Shown one piece after another: positions 15,602-24,428 of a DNA stretch of 64,000 bases. The stretch spans positions 65,580-129,579 of the forward strand of contig NZ_FOTE01000004.1 of assembly GCF_900114475.1 (NCBI RefSeq). Reading direction: 5' to 3'. This stretch comes from Paenibacillus sp. 1_12. Lineage in GTDB: Bacteria; Bacillota; Bacilli; Paenibacillales; NBRC-103111. The notes below the pieces were generated by a model. That model searched no databases, was not told where the DNA came from, and saw only the letters and a program-made list of their open reading frames with translations. Position numbers and translations under genes: made by a program. Position 1 is the stretch's first letter, and each line of letters begins with the position of its first letter.

Positions 15602-16771
15602 ATGATTTATTTACAGCAGGTTAAACAAAAAAATATGTCAGAGATTCTGGAACGAATATGGGAATACCGTCAAGTATCGCGTGTGGAATTGGTTGAGCTT
15701 ACGGGTCTGACTTCGGGTACGATCACCAATCTTACACATGATCTGATTCAATTGGGGATTTTACGGGAAAATGAAGCGATTTCGGGAAATGTGGGGCGCA
15801 GACGCGTTATGTTAGGATTTGACCCGCGTTTTTATCGCATTATCGGGTTGGATATCGGACGTACCAGCTTTGAAATTATCGTGATGGATTTGAATGGAAC
15901 CATTATAGAATCCATTGAACGAGAAATGGACGGCGTTCAAGGACCGGAAGCTTATTTTCAGGTAATCACACCGCTTCTATCGGCAGTTAAACAGGAAATC
16001 GAAGCTGCAGGTGGACAAATCTTAGGATTGGGAGCAGGTATTCCGGGCCCCATCCATTATGAGAGTGGAACTTTACTTGCACCTCCCAACTTTCCCGGCT
16101 GGAGTGACTATCCGCTGAAGCAGGTGCTGGAGCAGAAATTTGGATTTGTTACGCTTATTGAGGATGATGCGAGAACTTCCGCAATGGCCGAACGCTGGTA
16201 TGGACTTGGAAAAAATGTACAGAATCTCGTTTTAATTACGATGGGGATCGGGATCGGCGGCGGGGTCGTCACCAATGGTAAAATCGTTCGCGGAACGAAT
16301 GGACTATGTGGTCAGGTAGGCCATATGACGATTGTGTTGGACGGTAAAATGTGCGATTGCGGCAACCGTGGCTGTTGGGAAACGGTCGGGTCCATTCCGG
16401 GCATTCTTAACCGTTGGTCACAGGGCAGCACGCTAGAGGAGCTGCAGGCAGCTATTCGACAAGGAGAGCCCGATGCCATTAGGTGTATCGAAGAGACGCT
16501 TGCTTATTTAGAGGCAGCATTAGTTAATGTTCAGAATTTGTACGATCCCGAGCTCATTTTGCTTGGAGGCAGATTGTTTCCATTGCTGACAGACCATTTG
16601 GATCAATTGAAGCCGCGTTTGCAGTCAAGATTGTATGCTTTTGCCAAAGATCGCTTGAGAATCGAGCCAGCAACCTTCGGTACGTCTCAAAGCGCGGTTG
16701 GCGCTGCTGCTTTGCTGTTTGGCTTTCTGTTATCTGAGCCTGTTCGATTGTTGTCGCTTCACGATAGCTAG
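15602..16771 (+). CDS. ROK-family transcriptional repressor
   Basis: 389 residues. An N-terminal winged helix-turn-helix (about 10-70, 'VSRVELVELTGLTSGTITNL') precedes a ROK sugar-binding domain with 'IIGLDIGRTSFEIIVMDLNG', the ATP/sugar motif 'ITMGIGIGGGVV' and the zinc motif 'CDCGNRGCWETVGS' (CxCGxxGCxE). It is therefore a XylR/NagC-type repressor that probably responds to a sugar or sugar phosphate. ATG 15602 lacks a good ribosome site; AAAGGA at 15573 precedes a five-codon ORF (ATG at 15580 in AAAGGAATG), so translation could be re-initiated. Near-identical AT-rich palindromes at its own promoter and ahead of the next gene suggest that it controls itself and the downstream glycan genes. 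Confidence 0.9.
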   Translation: MIYLQQVKQKNMSEILERIWEYRQVSRVELVELTGLTSGTITNLTHDLIQLGILRENEAISGNVGRRRVMLGFDPRFYRIIGLDIGRTSFEIIVMDLNGTIIESIEREMDGVQGPEAYFQVITPLLSAVKQEIEAAGGQILGLGAGIPGPIHYESGTLLAPPNFPGWSDYPLKQVLEQKFGFVTLIEDDARTSAMAERWYGLGKNVQNLVLITMGIGIGGGVVTNGKIVRGTNGLCGQVGHMTIVLDGKMCDCGNRGCWETVGSIPGILNRWSQGSTLEELQAAIRQGEPDAIRCIEETLAYLEAALVNVQNLYDPELILLGGRLFPLLTDHLDQLKPRLQSRLYAFAKDRLRIEPATFGTSQSAVGAAALLFGFLLSEPVRLLSLHDS

Positions 16772-16811
16772 TCCCTGTCCGTTCCGGGCAGGGGACGGAT
16801 TCATTTTTTTT
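16771..16811 (+). terminator. Terminator after the ROK regulator
   Basis: GTCCCTGTCC (16771-16780) folds with GGGCAGGGGAC (16786-16796), and a run of Ts follows at 16804-16811. It would isolate the regulator from the catabolic genes, which then need their own promoter. Confidence 0.7.
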
Positions 16812-16815
16812 GAAT

Positions 16816-16839
16816 AATTAACTTAATAATTAAGTAAAT
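16816..16839 (+). promoter_or_regulatory. Putative ROK operator of the catabolic operon
   Basis: Contains the perfect 15-nt palindrome ACTTAATAATTAAGT (16821-16835). It sits between a weak TTGAAT (16810-16815) and an AT-rich -10-like TAAATA (16835-16840), directly before the DUF4432 gene. It shares 21 of 24 positions with 15549-15572. Confidence 0.65.
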
Positions 16840-16856
16840 ATAAAATGGGGTGTACA

Positions 16857-17864
16857 ATGACAGATCTGTTGTATCGATCGCTTCGTAATCAAGGCTGTCG
16901 AATTGTTGACGACATCGATTATAAAGGCTATCGCTCCTTGCTGCTGGAAAATGAAAAGCTGCTGATTCATTTGCTTTTGGATAAAGGGGCTGAGCCTATT
17001 CGTTGGCTGCATAAACCTACAGATACCGATTTCATTTGGATATCGGGACAGGGCTTGATTCGTGCCAACGCCTTATACTCAGACTACCAAAGCAGCTATT
17101 TGGGCGGTTGGCAGGAGATGCTGCCGGAGGTGAGCTGTACTTCACAATATCGGGGAGCGACCGTTCATCGCGGAGAATCAGCAGTGACGCCTTGGGACTA
17201 CCGCATTATTAAGGATGATCCGAATGAAATTCAAGTTGTACTGATCAACTGTATTCGTTCTTTGCCTTTTCGTCTTGAAAAGCGGATTACGCTGACTTCG
17301 GGAAGCGGAACGGTGAGAATCGAGGAGACGCTGTACAACTTGTCGCCGACAACTTCGTTAGAAGCGAACTGGGGACATCATTTGGCATTCGGCGCTCCAT
17401 TTATAGGCCGGGAAACGGTTATTTCACTGGGAGAAGGCGCACAAATATATGATCCCGTCAGCGGTGAAAGCTGGGAATGGCCTTTTATGATAAAAGATGA
17501 GGTTGCTGTGGATTTATCGATAATGCCTGCTCCCGGTACCGAAAGAGATCTGCTGTTCATTAAAATGGCAGCCTATCAATATCGCTTGACCAATCCGCTT
17601 AAAGAAGTAGCGCTCGAGGTTCGATGGGATGGGAAAGTATGGCCTTATTTGTGGTATTGGCAAAATTTTATGGCAGACCGCGATGCCCCGTTTTTTGGGC
17701 GTGATTACAACATAGGGCTGGAGATGTTCAATGTGCCGCCGAAATTGACATTGAGTGAAGCGGCTGAACAGGGATACGCGTTGGAGGTTCCTGCCGAAGG
17801 GAGCATTACTTCTTGGCTGGAGATTGAGGCAATTCCTGTTGCGAACTCATTTTTGCATAAGTGA
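16857..17864 (+). CDS. DUF4432 family protein, aldose 1-epimerase-like
   Basis: 335 residues from ATG 16857 (GGGG 6 nt upstream; ATG 16845 would overlap that ribosome site). Predominantly beta strands, with galactose-mutarotase-like features: 'LLLDKGAEPIRWLHKPTDTDFIW', 'GGWQEMLPE', 'GHHLAFGAPF' and a C-terminal 'GLEMFNVPP'. Members of this group act on or bind free sugars; a mutarotase or ketol-isomerase role is inferred, and the catalytic His/Glu pair is not certain. First structural gene after the ROK operator and probably co-transcribed with the two-domain protein at 17970 and the HAD gene. Confidence 0.75.
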   Translation: MTDLLYRSLRNQGCRIVDDIDYKGYRSLLLENEKLLIHLLLDKGAEPIRWLHKPTDTDFIWISGQGLIRANALYSDYQSSYLGGWQEMLPEVSCTSQYRGATVHRGESAVTPWDYRIIKDDPNEIQVVLINCIRSLPFRLEKRITLTSGSGTVRIEETLYNLSPTTSLEANWGHHLAFGAPFIGRETVISLGEGAQIYDPVSGESWEWPFMIKDEVAVDLSIMPAPGTERDLLFIKMAAYQYRLTNPLKEVALEVRWDGKVWPYLWYWQNFMADRDAPFFGRDYNIGLEMFNVPPKLTLSEAAEQGYALEVPAEGSITSWLEIEAIPVANSFLHK

Positions 17865-17922
17865 AAGTGTCATGTTATCAGTGTGATGGATAAACCGCAA
17901 AGCGACCGTGGTGTTCTGGACA

Positions 17923-17963
17923 CTTATGGAGTTGGTTTTTGTATACGAAAAGCTTTAAGGAGG
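17923..17963 (+). repeat. Single degenerate stem-loop repeat with ribosome site
   Basis: A diverged copy of the unit at 5590-5630: CTTATGGAGTTGG, then a TTTTTG-TATA-CGAAAA hairpin (one G-U pair), then CTTTAAGGAGG. It abuts the ribosome site of the gene at 17970. Confidence 0.65.
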
Positions 17964-17969
17964 AACCAA

Positions 17970-19982
17970 GTGACACACACAAAACGATTATCTTTTGATG
18001 GTATTCAAACCAATTCTGTGTATTCACGGACGAATCTGGTCACGATCGCCAACATGGCACGTCCCTACGAAGAGCAAGCGGTTGCTTTTGCGGCTGCGGA
18101 AGCACCTCAGTTTCAGGAGCTGATAGAGCATATACTTGCAATACGACAGGCTGGCAAGCCTGTAATCTGGTCGATGGGTGCACACGTTATCAAAAATGGT
18201 TTATCCCGATACATCATTGAGCTGGTCAGGCATGGATTCGTGACGCATGTATCCGGCAATGGAGCGACCAGCATTCATGATTTCGAGCTGGCCTTTCTCG
18301 GCGAAACCTCCGAGGATGTAGCCCGTTCCATCGAAGATGGATCTTTTGGGATGTGGGAGGAAACAGGACGCTATATGAACGAAGCGATCCAACAGGGAGC
18401 AGAACAGGGCTTGGGCTATGGTTCCAGCCTTTACCAATATGTATCGACGAATCCTGAAAAGTTCCCATATTACGAGGACTGCGTGTTTGTTCAGTGCCAG
18501 AAATACGGCGTCCCTTATACGTGCCACATTTCCATTGGAACGGATATTATTCACCAACATCCCATCGTCGATTTTGCGGCTTTGGGAAAAGCTTCCGGTG
18601 AGGATTTTGACCGTATGTGCGAGTCCATTGCGGAAATGAGCGACGGGGGTGTATGTCTAAATTTCGGCTCGGCTATCTCAGGACCGGAAATTTTTCTTAA
18701 GGGGTTATCGCTTGCCCGCAACCATGGGCTGCCTATGCGCGACATTATCGCTGCCAACTTCGATATTGTGCCGGTGGTGGCAGATGGAATGCCGAAATCA
18801 ACAGATCCGGAATACCATTATCGTCCACGGCGTGTATTTGTCGATAGGCTGAACGAGCTTGGGGGCACCGGTTATTTATTTCACGGGCTGCACCAGCAGA
18901 CGATTCCGACGTTGTTCCACAGTCTTTTGAGGAGAAAGCAGGAGCTCGGAATCGAATTTCCGCCAGCCGATCCCGCAATCAGCGTCAGGCAAGGATCAAC
19001 CAAGGGAAATGAAACCGTTCTATATCCGATTCATACAAGAATTAGCAGACTGCATGTGAAGGATCTGTCCGATCCGTTAGTGAGCTTGGCTAGCGAATCC
19101 TTCTCGAATCAATCGGATACGCAGCAAGCTTGGCAGCCTCCGCATTTTGACGAATTCATGCAGCGGCTGCTGTTAGCCAGAAAGCATAACTGCCACATTC
19201 TCGTCTCCATTGGAGGTAATATGATAGGCAGCGGCGTCAACCGTTATCTGATCGATCTGATCCGACGAGGCTTCATTACTCATATCGCTGTGAATGGAGC
19301 CGCCTGCTTCCAAGATGTAGAACTTGCGCTATGCGGTCAGGCAGAAGAGCGAGAGGATGGCTATTTGCACGAAGGAAAGCTCGGAATGTGGCAGGAGGCC
19401 GGTGACCTGATCCATCAGGCGCTTGAAGAAGGTCATGCTGCAAAACGTGGATACGGTGAAAGCTTGATGGATTACACCCATAAGCATCTGCACAGGCTGC
19501 CTTACCTTGAGGAAAGTTTACTGGGAGCGTGTGCTAAATACGATATTCCTTATACATGTCATATTACGATAGGTACCGATGATATCCAGCTGCATCCCAA
19601 ATCGGATTTAAGTATTCAAGCCGGAGCCAGCGGCTATGATTTTCAATCGTATTGTCATACGGTAGCGCATCTGGAGGGCGGAGTGTTTATGAACTTTGGC
19701 TCGTCAGTTACCGGGCCTGAAGTATTTCTTAAGGCACTGTCGATCGCCAGAAATTTGCAGTATCCTGTAAATCAGATTACGACCGCCAATTTTGATATCA
19801 TCCGGCTCGGTGATTATTCAACTAAAGTCGGCTATGCCGATTGGGAGTATTACTACCGTCCGCGCAAAAATATTGTACACCGTCCCACCAGTCTTGGGGG
19901 GAAAGGATTTCATTTTGAAGGCTTGCATCAGGAGACCGTGCCGGCAATATGGAAAGCAGTAGAAGCAGCCCGGAACAAGTAG
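17970..19982 (+). CDS. Tandem deoxyhypusine-synthase-like protein, catalytic Lys absent
   Basis: 670 residues from GTG 17970 (AAGGAGG at 17957-17963). The protein is an internal duplication: residues about 45-325 and 385-660 align throughout ('GAHVIKNGLSRYIIELVRHG' / 'GGNMIGSGVNRYLIDLIRRG', 'GNGATSIHDFELA' / 'VNGAACFQDVELA', 'YTCHISIGTDIIHQHP' / 'YTCHITIGTDDIQLHP', 'NFGSAISGPEIFLK' / 'NFGSSVTGPEVFLK'). The order and spacing of these blocks resemble the Rossmann-like NAD-binding fold of deoxyhypusine synthase. The block that carries the essential Lys in true synthases (GGGVVKHH) is FGSxxxGPE in both halves, so hypusine synthesis is unlikely. True function unknown; the context is sugar catabolism. 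The fold assignment is from remembered motifs, not a search. Confidence 0.65.
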   Translation: MTHTKRLSFDGIQTNSVYSRTNLVTIANMARPYEEQAVAFAAAEAPQFQELIEHILAIRQAGKPVIWSMGAHVIKNGLSRYIIELVRHGFVTHVSGNGATSIHDFELAFLGETSEDVARSIEDGSFGMWEETGRYMNEAIQQGAEQGLGYGSSLYQYVSTNPEKFPYYEDCVFVQCQKYGVPYTCHISIGTDIIHQHPIVDFAALGKASGEDFDRMCESIAEMSDGGVCLNFGSAISGPEIFLKGLSLARNHGLPMRDIIAANFDIVPVVADGMPKSTDPEYHYRPRRVFVDRLNELGGTGYLFHGLHQQTIPTLFHSLLRRKQELGIEFPPADPAISVRQGSTKGNETVLYPIHTRISRLHVKDLSDPLVSLASESFSNQSDTQQAWQPPHFDEFMQRLLLARKHNCHILVSIGGNMIGSGVNRYLIDLIRRGFITHIAVNGAACFQDVELALCGQAEEREDGYLHEGKLGMWQEAGDLIHQALEEGHAAKRGYGESLMDYTHKHLHRLPYLEESLLGACAKYDIPYTCHITIGTDDIQLHPKSDLSIQAGASGYDFQSYCHTVAHLEGGVFMNFGSSVTGPEVFLKALSIARNLQYPVNQITTANFDIIRLGDYSTKVGYADWEYYYRPRKNIVHRPTSLGGKGFHFEGLHQETVPAIWKAVEAARNK

Positions 19983-20053
19983 TTTAAGGAAACAAATAGT
20001 TAAAAGTAGTGAGAAAGTCCAATTCGGATCACGATAAAAGGAGACAGACTGGA

Positions 20054-20869
20054 ATGACAAATGAAAAACAGAGAGGGCCGATTAAAGCGGTGCTGTTCGA
20101 TTTTGACGGTACGCTATCTACACTCAGGGCAGGATGGGAGGAAGTGATGGTTCCTCTGTTCAAAGAAATGATTACCGGCAGCCAGCAGCTGACAACTGAG
20201 GAAGCAGAGAAGCTGAATGAGGAAATTATCGATTATATTGATCAATCAACCGGTATTCAAACCATTTTCCAGATGCGCTGGTTAGCTGAAAAGGTGATAG
20301 AAAAAGGCTGGAATCCGAATGTACTCGGAGAGTGGGAGTATAAAGCGGAATACAACAGGCGTCTGCTGCTTCAGGTGAATGATCGGATCAGAGGTTTACA
20401 GACGGGGGTGTATCGACCAGCGGATTTTTTGATAAAGGGCTCGGAACAATTGCTTGAACTGCTTCAGCAGCATGAAATACCGATGTACATCGCAAGCGGA
20501 ACCGATCATCCGGATGTGGTTAATGAGGCAGAGGTTCTAGGGGTTCGGACTTTTTTTAAAGAAATTGCTGGTGCTCCGGTTGGGCGTGCGGACTGCTCCA
20601 AGGAGAAGGTCATCAGGGAATTACTCGGTCATGAGGAGTTCCAGGGTAAAGGCCTTGCTGTTATTGGAGATGGTAAAGTGGAGATCAGGTTGGCTAAGGA
20701 AAATGGTGCATTAGCGCTGGGGCTGGCAAGTGACGAGGACAAACGTGAGGGAATGAATCCCATCAAGCAGGAAAGACTGCAGGCAGCAGGAGCTGACTGG
20801 ATAGCGGGAGATTTCACGGATACGTCAAAATGGATGCGATGGTTGGGATTAGATAGCTTAGATAGCTAG
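20054..20869 (+). CDS. HAD-superfamily phosphatase
   Basis: 271 residues from ATG 20054 (AAAAGGAGA 9 nt upstream). HAD motif I 'VLFDFDGTLSTL' (nucleophile Asp and acid/base Asp), motif II near 'MYIASGTDHP', a motif III Lys around 'CSKEKVI', and motif IV 'VIGDGKVEIRLAKENG' are present. A helical cap of about 110 residues follows motif I, like phosphoglycolate-phosphatase-type enzymes. It probably dephosphorylates a sugar phosphate in the cytosol. With the HldE-like kinase at 24415 and the GmhA-like isomerase at 34425 it completes the reaction types of heptose-phosphate synthesis, although it belongs to a different HAD subclass from GmhB. Confidence 0.85.
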   Translation: MTNEKQRGPIKAVLFDFDGTLSTLRAGWEEVMVPLFKEMITGSQQLTTEEAEKLNEEIIDYIDQSTGIQTIFQMRWLAEKVIEKGWNPNVLGEWEYKAEYNRRLLLQVNDRIRGLQTGVYRPADFLIKGSEQLLELLQQHEIPMYIASGTDHPDVVNEAEVLGVRTFFKEIAGAPVGRADCSKEKVIRELLGHEEFQGKGLAVIGDGKVEIRLAKENGALALGLASDEDKREGMNPIKQERLQAAGADWIAGDFTDTSKWMRWLGLDSLDS

Positions 20870-20887
20870 AAGGCTATATAGGTTCCG

Positions 20888-20979
20888 CTTACGAAGCAAG
20901 TATTGTTAACGTCTGCATTGGCAGTGACTGTTTGCCGTCATGCTGTCTACTTCATCCTATATAAAACTTTAAGGAGGAT
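20888..20979 (+). other. Interrupted stem-loop repeat before mannosidase gene
   Basis: GCTTACGAAGCAAGT (from about 20888) is the head of the repeat unit and AAAACTTTAAGGAGG (to 20979) its tail, but about 60 nt of unrelated sequence replaces the hairpin. Flanking CTATATAGG (20873) and CCTATATA (20957) are inverted and could close a long stem. No gene is seen in the gap. Confidence 0.4.
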
Positions 20980-20984
20980 TATGT

Positions 20985-23900
20985 ATGTTTTTAACATTGG
21001 ATAAATTATGGAAGCGGATTGAGGAGATTAAGGAGCACCGTTATGTCGATCACCGCGAGCTGCCATCTTACTCGTTCTGGATCGATAAAGAGGCGGAAAT
21101 TGCCGCAAAACCGCCAGAGGATACAGCTTGGGACCACATTGCTATTGGCGACAGATGGAATGGCTGGGATTTGACCGCTTGGCTGAAAACCGAAGCAACT
21201 ATTCCTGCGGACTGGTCAGGTAGACAGATCGTCGGCCTGTTCGATTTTGGCAAAACCGGATCTGGTCATAACTGGGGGTTCGAATCTCTGCTCTATGTGA
21301 ACGGAGAGCCTTATCAGGGCGTGGGCAGCAATCATACGGAGGTGTGGTTTCCAGAATCGTATTGTGGGCAAAAGGTAGAGCTGCTGTTTAAAGTATGGAG
21401 CGGACTAAGCGGAGCCGATGGTACAAAAACCGAGCAGGAGCATCAGCTCCGAATGTCTGCATTTGCCGTGCTTGAAACGGAAACAGATGATTTGTATCAT
21501 ACTGCGTTCGCAGTGTATCATACGATTCAGGTATTGGAGGAGAACCGATGGGAACGACAGGCGTTAGTGAAAGCGCTTGATCGTGCATTGCTGCTGCTGA
21601 ATTGGAGGGTACCTGGCGATGAAGCATTTTACTCAAGCGTGAGGGAGGCCAATCAGAAGCTGAAGGATGAGTTGGCGAATCTGCCCAGCTACCAGCCTTT
21701 AACTGTTCGCTGTATCGGCCATACGCATATCGATGTGGCATGGCTATGGCGATTGAAGCATACAAGGGAGAAAGCGGTCCGTTCTTTCTCGACGGTACTG
21801 CGCTTGATGGAGCAGTTCCCGGAATATATTTTTTTACAAACGCAGCCGCAGCTTTATGAATATATCCAACAGGATTATCCTGAGGTATTTGCCAAAATTA
21901 AAGAAAGTGTTCAAGAAGGCCGCTGGGAGGCCGGAGGCGCAATGTGGCTCGAATCGGACTGCAATATCCCATCCGGAGAATCGCTCGTCCGTCAGCTTTT
22001 GTACGGCACCCGTTATTTTGAACATACCTTTGGTGTGAAGTGTGAATATTTATGGCTGCCTGATGTGTTTGGGTACAGCTGGGCGCTACCGCAAATTTTG
22101 CAAAAAAGTGGATTGCGCCATTTTATGACGTCTAAAATTAGCTGGAATGTGTATAACCGCTTTCCGCACGACACCTTTTATTGGAGGGGGATTGATGGGA
22201 CCGAGGTGCTCACGCATTATATTACGACACCGGACCCTGATATCCCGGAGAGCACATTCACCCGCTTCTATACGTATAACGGACAGGTGCTGCCGGCTAC
22301 ATTAAGCGGGATCTGGAACAATTATCGTGATAAGGAGATCAACGATTCCGAGCTGCTGCTGTCCTACGGCTGGGGAGATGGTGGCGGGGGACCTACCCGA
22401 ACGATGCTGGAAATGCGTAGAAGGCTGGAAAATATGCCGGGGCTGCCGAGGGCGACAACGGGACGCGCGGATGAATTTTTCAATAAGCTGGAGCAAACGG
22501 TAGAGCAAACGGACCGCTACGTCCATCATTGGGACGGAGAGCTTTATTTAGAGCTGCATCGGGGCACCTACACCTCACAGGGCTATGTGAAAAAGATGAA
22601 CCGCCACATGGAGTTTTTACTGCGTGATGCCGAAATCGTATCGATTTGTAGCAGTCCGCTCACCAGTTATGCTGCTTATCCGCAAAAGCAGCTGTACGAC
22701 AGCTGGAAGATTGTGCTGCGCAATCAGTTTCATGATATTTTGCCGGGCTCCTCCATTACGGAGGTATATGAGGATTGCCGCATAGAGTATGCCGAGTCGG
22801 AACAACTGGCTCAAGGAGCACTGCAGGATGGGTTAAGTCAGCTAACCTCCTGCGTCGCTGTGGAAGGTGGCGGTTGGTTAGTGTTCAACTCTCTGCCATG
22901 GACGCGCAGCGAGCTCGTGGACTTATCCTGGAAAGAGGAATATGCTGGGCAGCAGTGGGTAGATGCTATCGGACGTGTGCTTGCCACAGAGCGGATTAGC
23001 GTGCATGCTGATGGAATGGAAGATAAGCTGCTGCTGCTGATCCATGACATTCCGGCGATGGGATATATGACGATTCGTATGGAGCCAATAGAAGCAGGAG
23101 TTGCAGTAGAAGTAGTAGATGTAATAGAAGCAGGGGATGCCATTGAAGCAGTTGCATCGACAGATAAGGCTGGAACAGCAAATTCGACTGCATCGAAGCT
23201 GCCGGGAACACCAGCTTCGTCGACATCACCAGCATCATACGTATCAGAAGTATTAACAGCATCGCAAGCATCACACGTATCAGAAGTAACGCCAGCTTCG
23301 CCGCAGAATTCCGTATTCTCCATAACGGAGAATGGAGTGTCCACGCCGTTTTATGAAATCGAATGGAACGCAGCCGGTCAGATTAACCGCTTATTCGATA
23401 AGCGCTCTAATCGTGAGGTCATTGCCGCAGGCGAGACAGGTAACCGCTTTGATGTACATGAGGATAAGCCAGCTTATCATGATAATTGGGAAATCGATAT
23501 TTTTTATGTGGAAAAAGTTCGTCATGTTACGGATCTGCGTTCTGTAACTTGGCTGGAGAAAGGCCCGCTGCGTGCTGTCGTTCAATTCGAGTGGGCATAT
23601 GGGAAGACGGTCATACGTCAGGAACTGATGGTGTATGCGCATCACCCTCGGATTGATTTCTCCACTTGGGTGGATTGGCACGAGCGGGAGACTCTACTCA
23701 AGGTTGCGTTCCCGGTATGCGTTCGTGCAGCGGCGGCGACTTATGAAATTCAGTTCGGACACGTACAGCGTCCAACCCACTGGAATACTAGCTGGGATTA
23801 CGCTCGTTTTGAGACATGTGCTCATAAATGGGTCGATCTGTCCGAACGAGGTTTCGGCGTCAGTCTATTAAACGATTGCAAGTACGGTCACGACATCAAG

Positions 23901-24428
23901 GACCATGTGATGCGGCTCACATTGATTAAATCGTCCAACAAGCCTGACCCCGAATGTGATAAGGGTGAGCATACCTTCACCTATTCCTTGCTGCCTCATG
24001 ATGGCGACTGGTTCACAGCCGGCACCGTAGAGCAGGCTTATCGCTTAAATGTTCCGGTCGTTGTTACCGAAATACAGGCTCAAGACAGCCCTCCAGCTGT
24101 GCATTCACTCCCAGCACAGCTAAGCTTCATCGGTGTGAGCGGTGATCATGTCATGATCGATACCGTCAAGAAAGCCGAGGATTCCGACAGCTGGATCGTC
24201 CGCTGCTATGAATATGCGGGTAAACGGGGAGATGTAACCTTTACCACGCATTTCAATATCGTCGAGGTCGAGGAGGTCAATCTGGTTGAACGTGAAGGTG
24301 TTCCTTTCCACCATGGCACGCATGGCTTCGAAGCTTTCTTCAAGCCATTTGAATTGAAAACGTTTCGGATCGTATTGGCAGCACCGCAGGGGAATAAGGA
24401 AGGGAGACTGCCGTATGTGGAGCGATGA
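20985..24428 (+). CDS. Alpha-mannosidase, glycoside hydrolase family 38 (long form)
   Basis: 1147 residues, cytosolic (no signal peptide). The GH38 catalytic domain has zinc ligands in 'GHTHIDVAWLW' (about 245) and the nucleophile Asp in 'LPDVFGYSWALPQ' (about 359); 'NQFHDILPGSSI' is the helical-domain landmark. It removes terminal alpha-mannosyl residues by a retaining, metal-dependent mechanism. It is about 100 residues longer than usual bacterial forms because of a low-complexity insert (about residues 700-775: Ala/Val/Glu, then Ser/Thr/Ala/Pro) in the beta-rich C-terminal part, coded partly by a 36-nt duplication. ATG 20985 follows TTTAAGGAGG. It overlaps the kinase gene by 14 nt. The second GH38 at 31895 is much shorter, so different linkages are likely. 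Confidence 0.93.
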   Translation: MFLTLDKLWKRIEEIKEHRYVDHRELPSYSFWIDKEAEIAAKPPEDTAWDHIAIGDRWNGWDLTAWLKTEATIPADWSGRQIVGLFDFGKTGSGHNWGFESLLYVNGEPYQGVGSNHTEVWFPESYCGQKVELLFKVWSGLSGADGTKTEQEHQLRMSAFAVLETETDDLYHTAFAVYHTIQVLEENRWERQALVKALDRALLLLNWRVPGDEAFYSSVREANQKLKDELANLPSYQPLTVRCIGHTHIDVAWLWRLKHTREKAVRSFSTVLRLMEQFPEYIFLQTQPQLYEYIQQDYPEVFAKIKESVQEGRWEAGGAMWLESDCNIPSGESLVRQLLYGTRYFEHTFGVKCEYLWLPDVFGYSWALPQILQKSGLRHFMTSKISWNVYNRFPHDTFYWRGIDGTEVLTHYITTPDPDIPESTFTRFYTYNGQVLPATLSGIWNNYRDKEINDSELLLSYGWGDGGGGPTRTMLEMRRRLENMPGLPRATTGRADEFFNKLEQTVEQTDRYVHHWDGELYLELHRGTYTSQGYVKKMNRHMEFLLRDAEIVSICSSPLTSYAAYPQKQLYDSWKIVLRNQFHDILPGSSITEVYEDCRIEYAESEQLAQGALQDGLSQLTSCVAVEGGGWLVFNSLPWTRSELVDLSWKEEYAGQQWVDAIGRVLATERISVHADGMEDKLLLLIHDIPAMGYMTIRMEPIEAGVAVEVVDVIEAGDAIEAVASTDKAGTANSTASKLPGTPASSTSPASYVSEVLTASQASHVSEVTPASPQNSVFSITENGVSTPFYEIEWNAAGQINRLFDKRSNREVIAAGETGNRFDVHEDKPAYHDNWEIDIFYVEKVRHVTDLRSVTWLEKGPLRAVVQFEWAYGKTVIRQELMVYAHHPRIDFSTWVDWHERETLLKVAFPVCVRAAAATYEIQFGHVQRPTHWNTSWDYARFETCAHKWVDLSERGFGVSLLNDCKYGHDIKDHVMRLTLIKSSNKPDPECDKGEHTFTYSLLPHDGDWFTAGTVEQAYRLNVPVVVTEIQAQDSPPAVHSLPAQLSFIGVSGDHVMIDTVKKAEDSDSWIVRCYEYAGKRGDVTFTTHFNIVEVEEVNLVEREGVPFHHGTHGFEAFFKPFELKTFRIVLAAPQGNKEGRLPYVER
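23231..23288 (+). repeat. Two 36-nt-spaced repeats inside the mannosidase insert
   Basis: 23231-23252 and 23267-23288 are identical at 21 of 22 positions (AGCATCAYACGTATCAGAAG..) and spaced 36 nt. They encode the ASxVSEV units of a Ser/Thr-rich insert that splits the C-terminal region of the GH38 enzyme. Confidence 0.8.
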
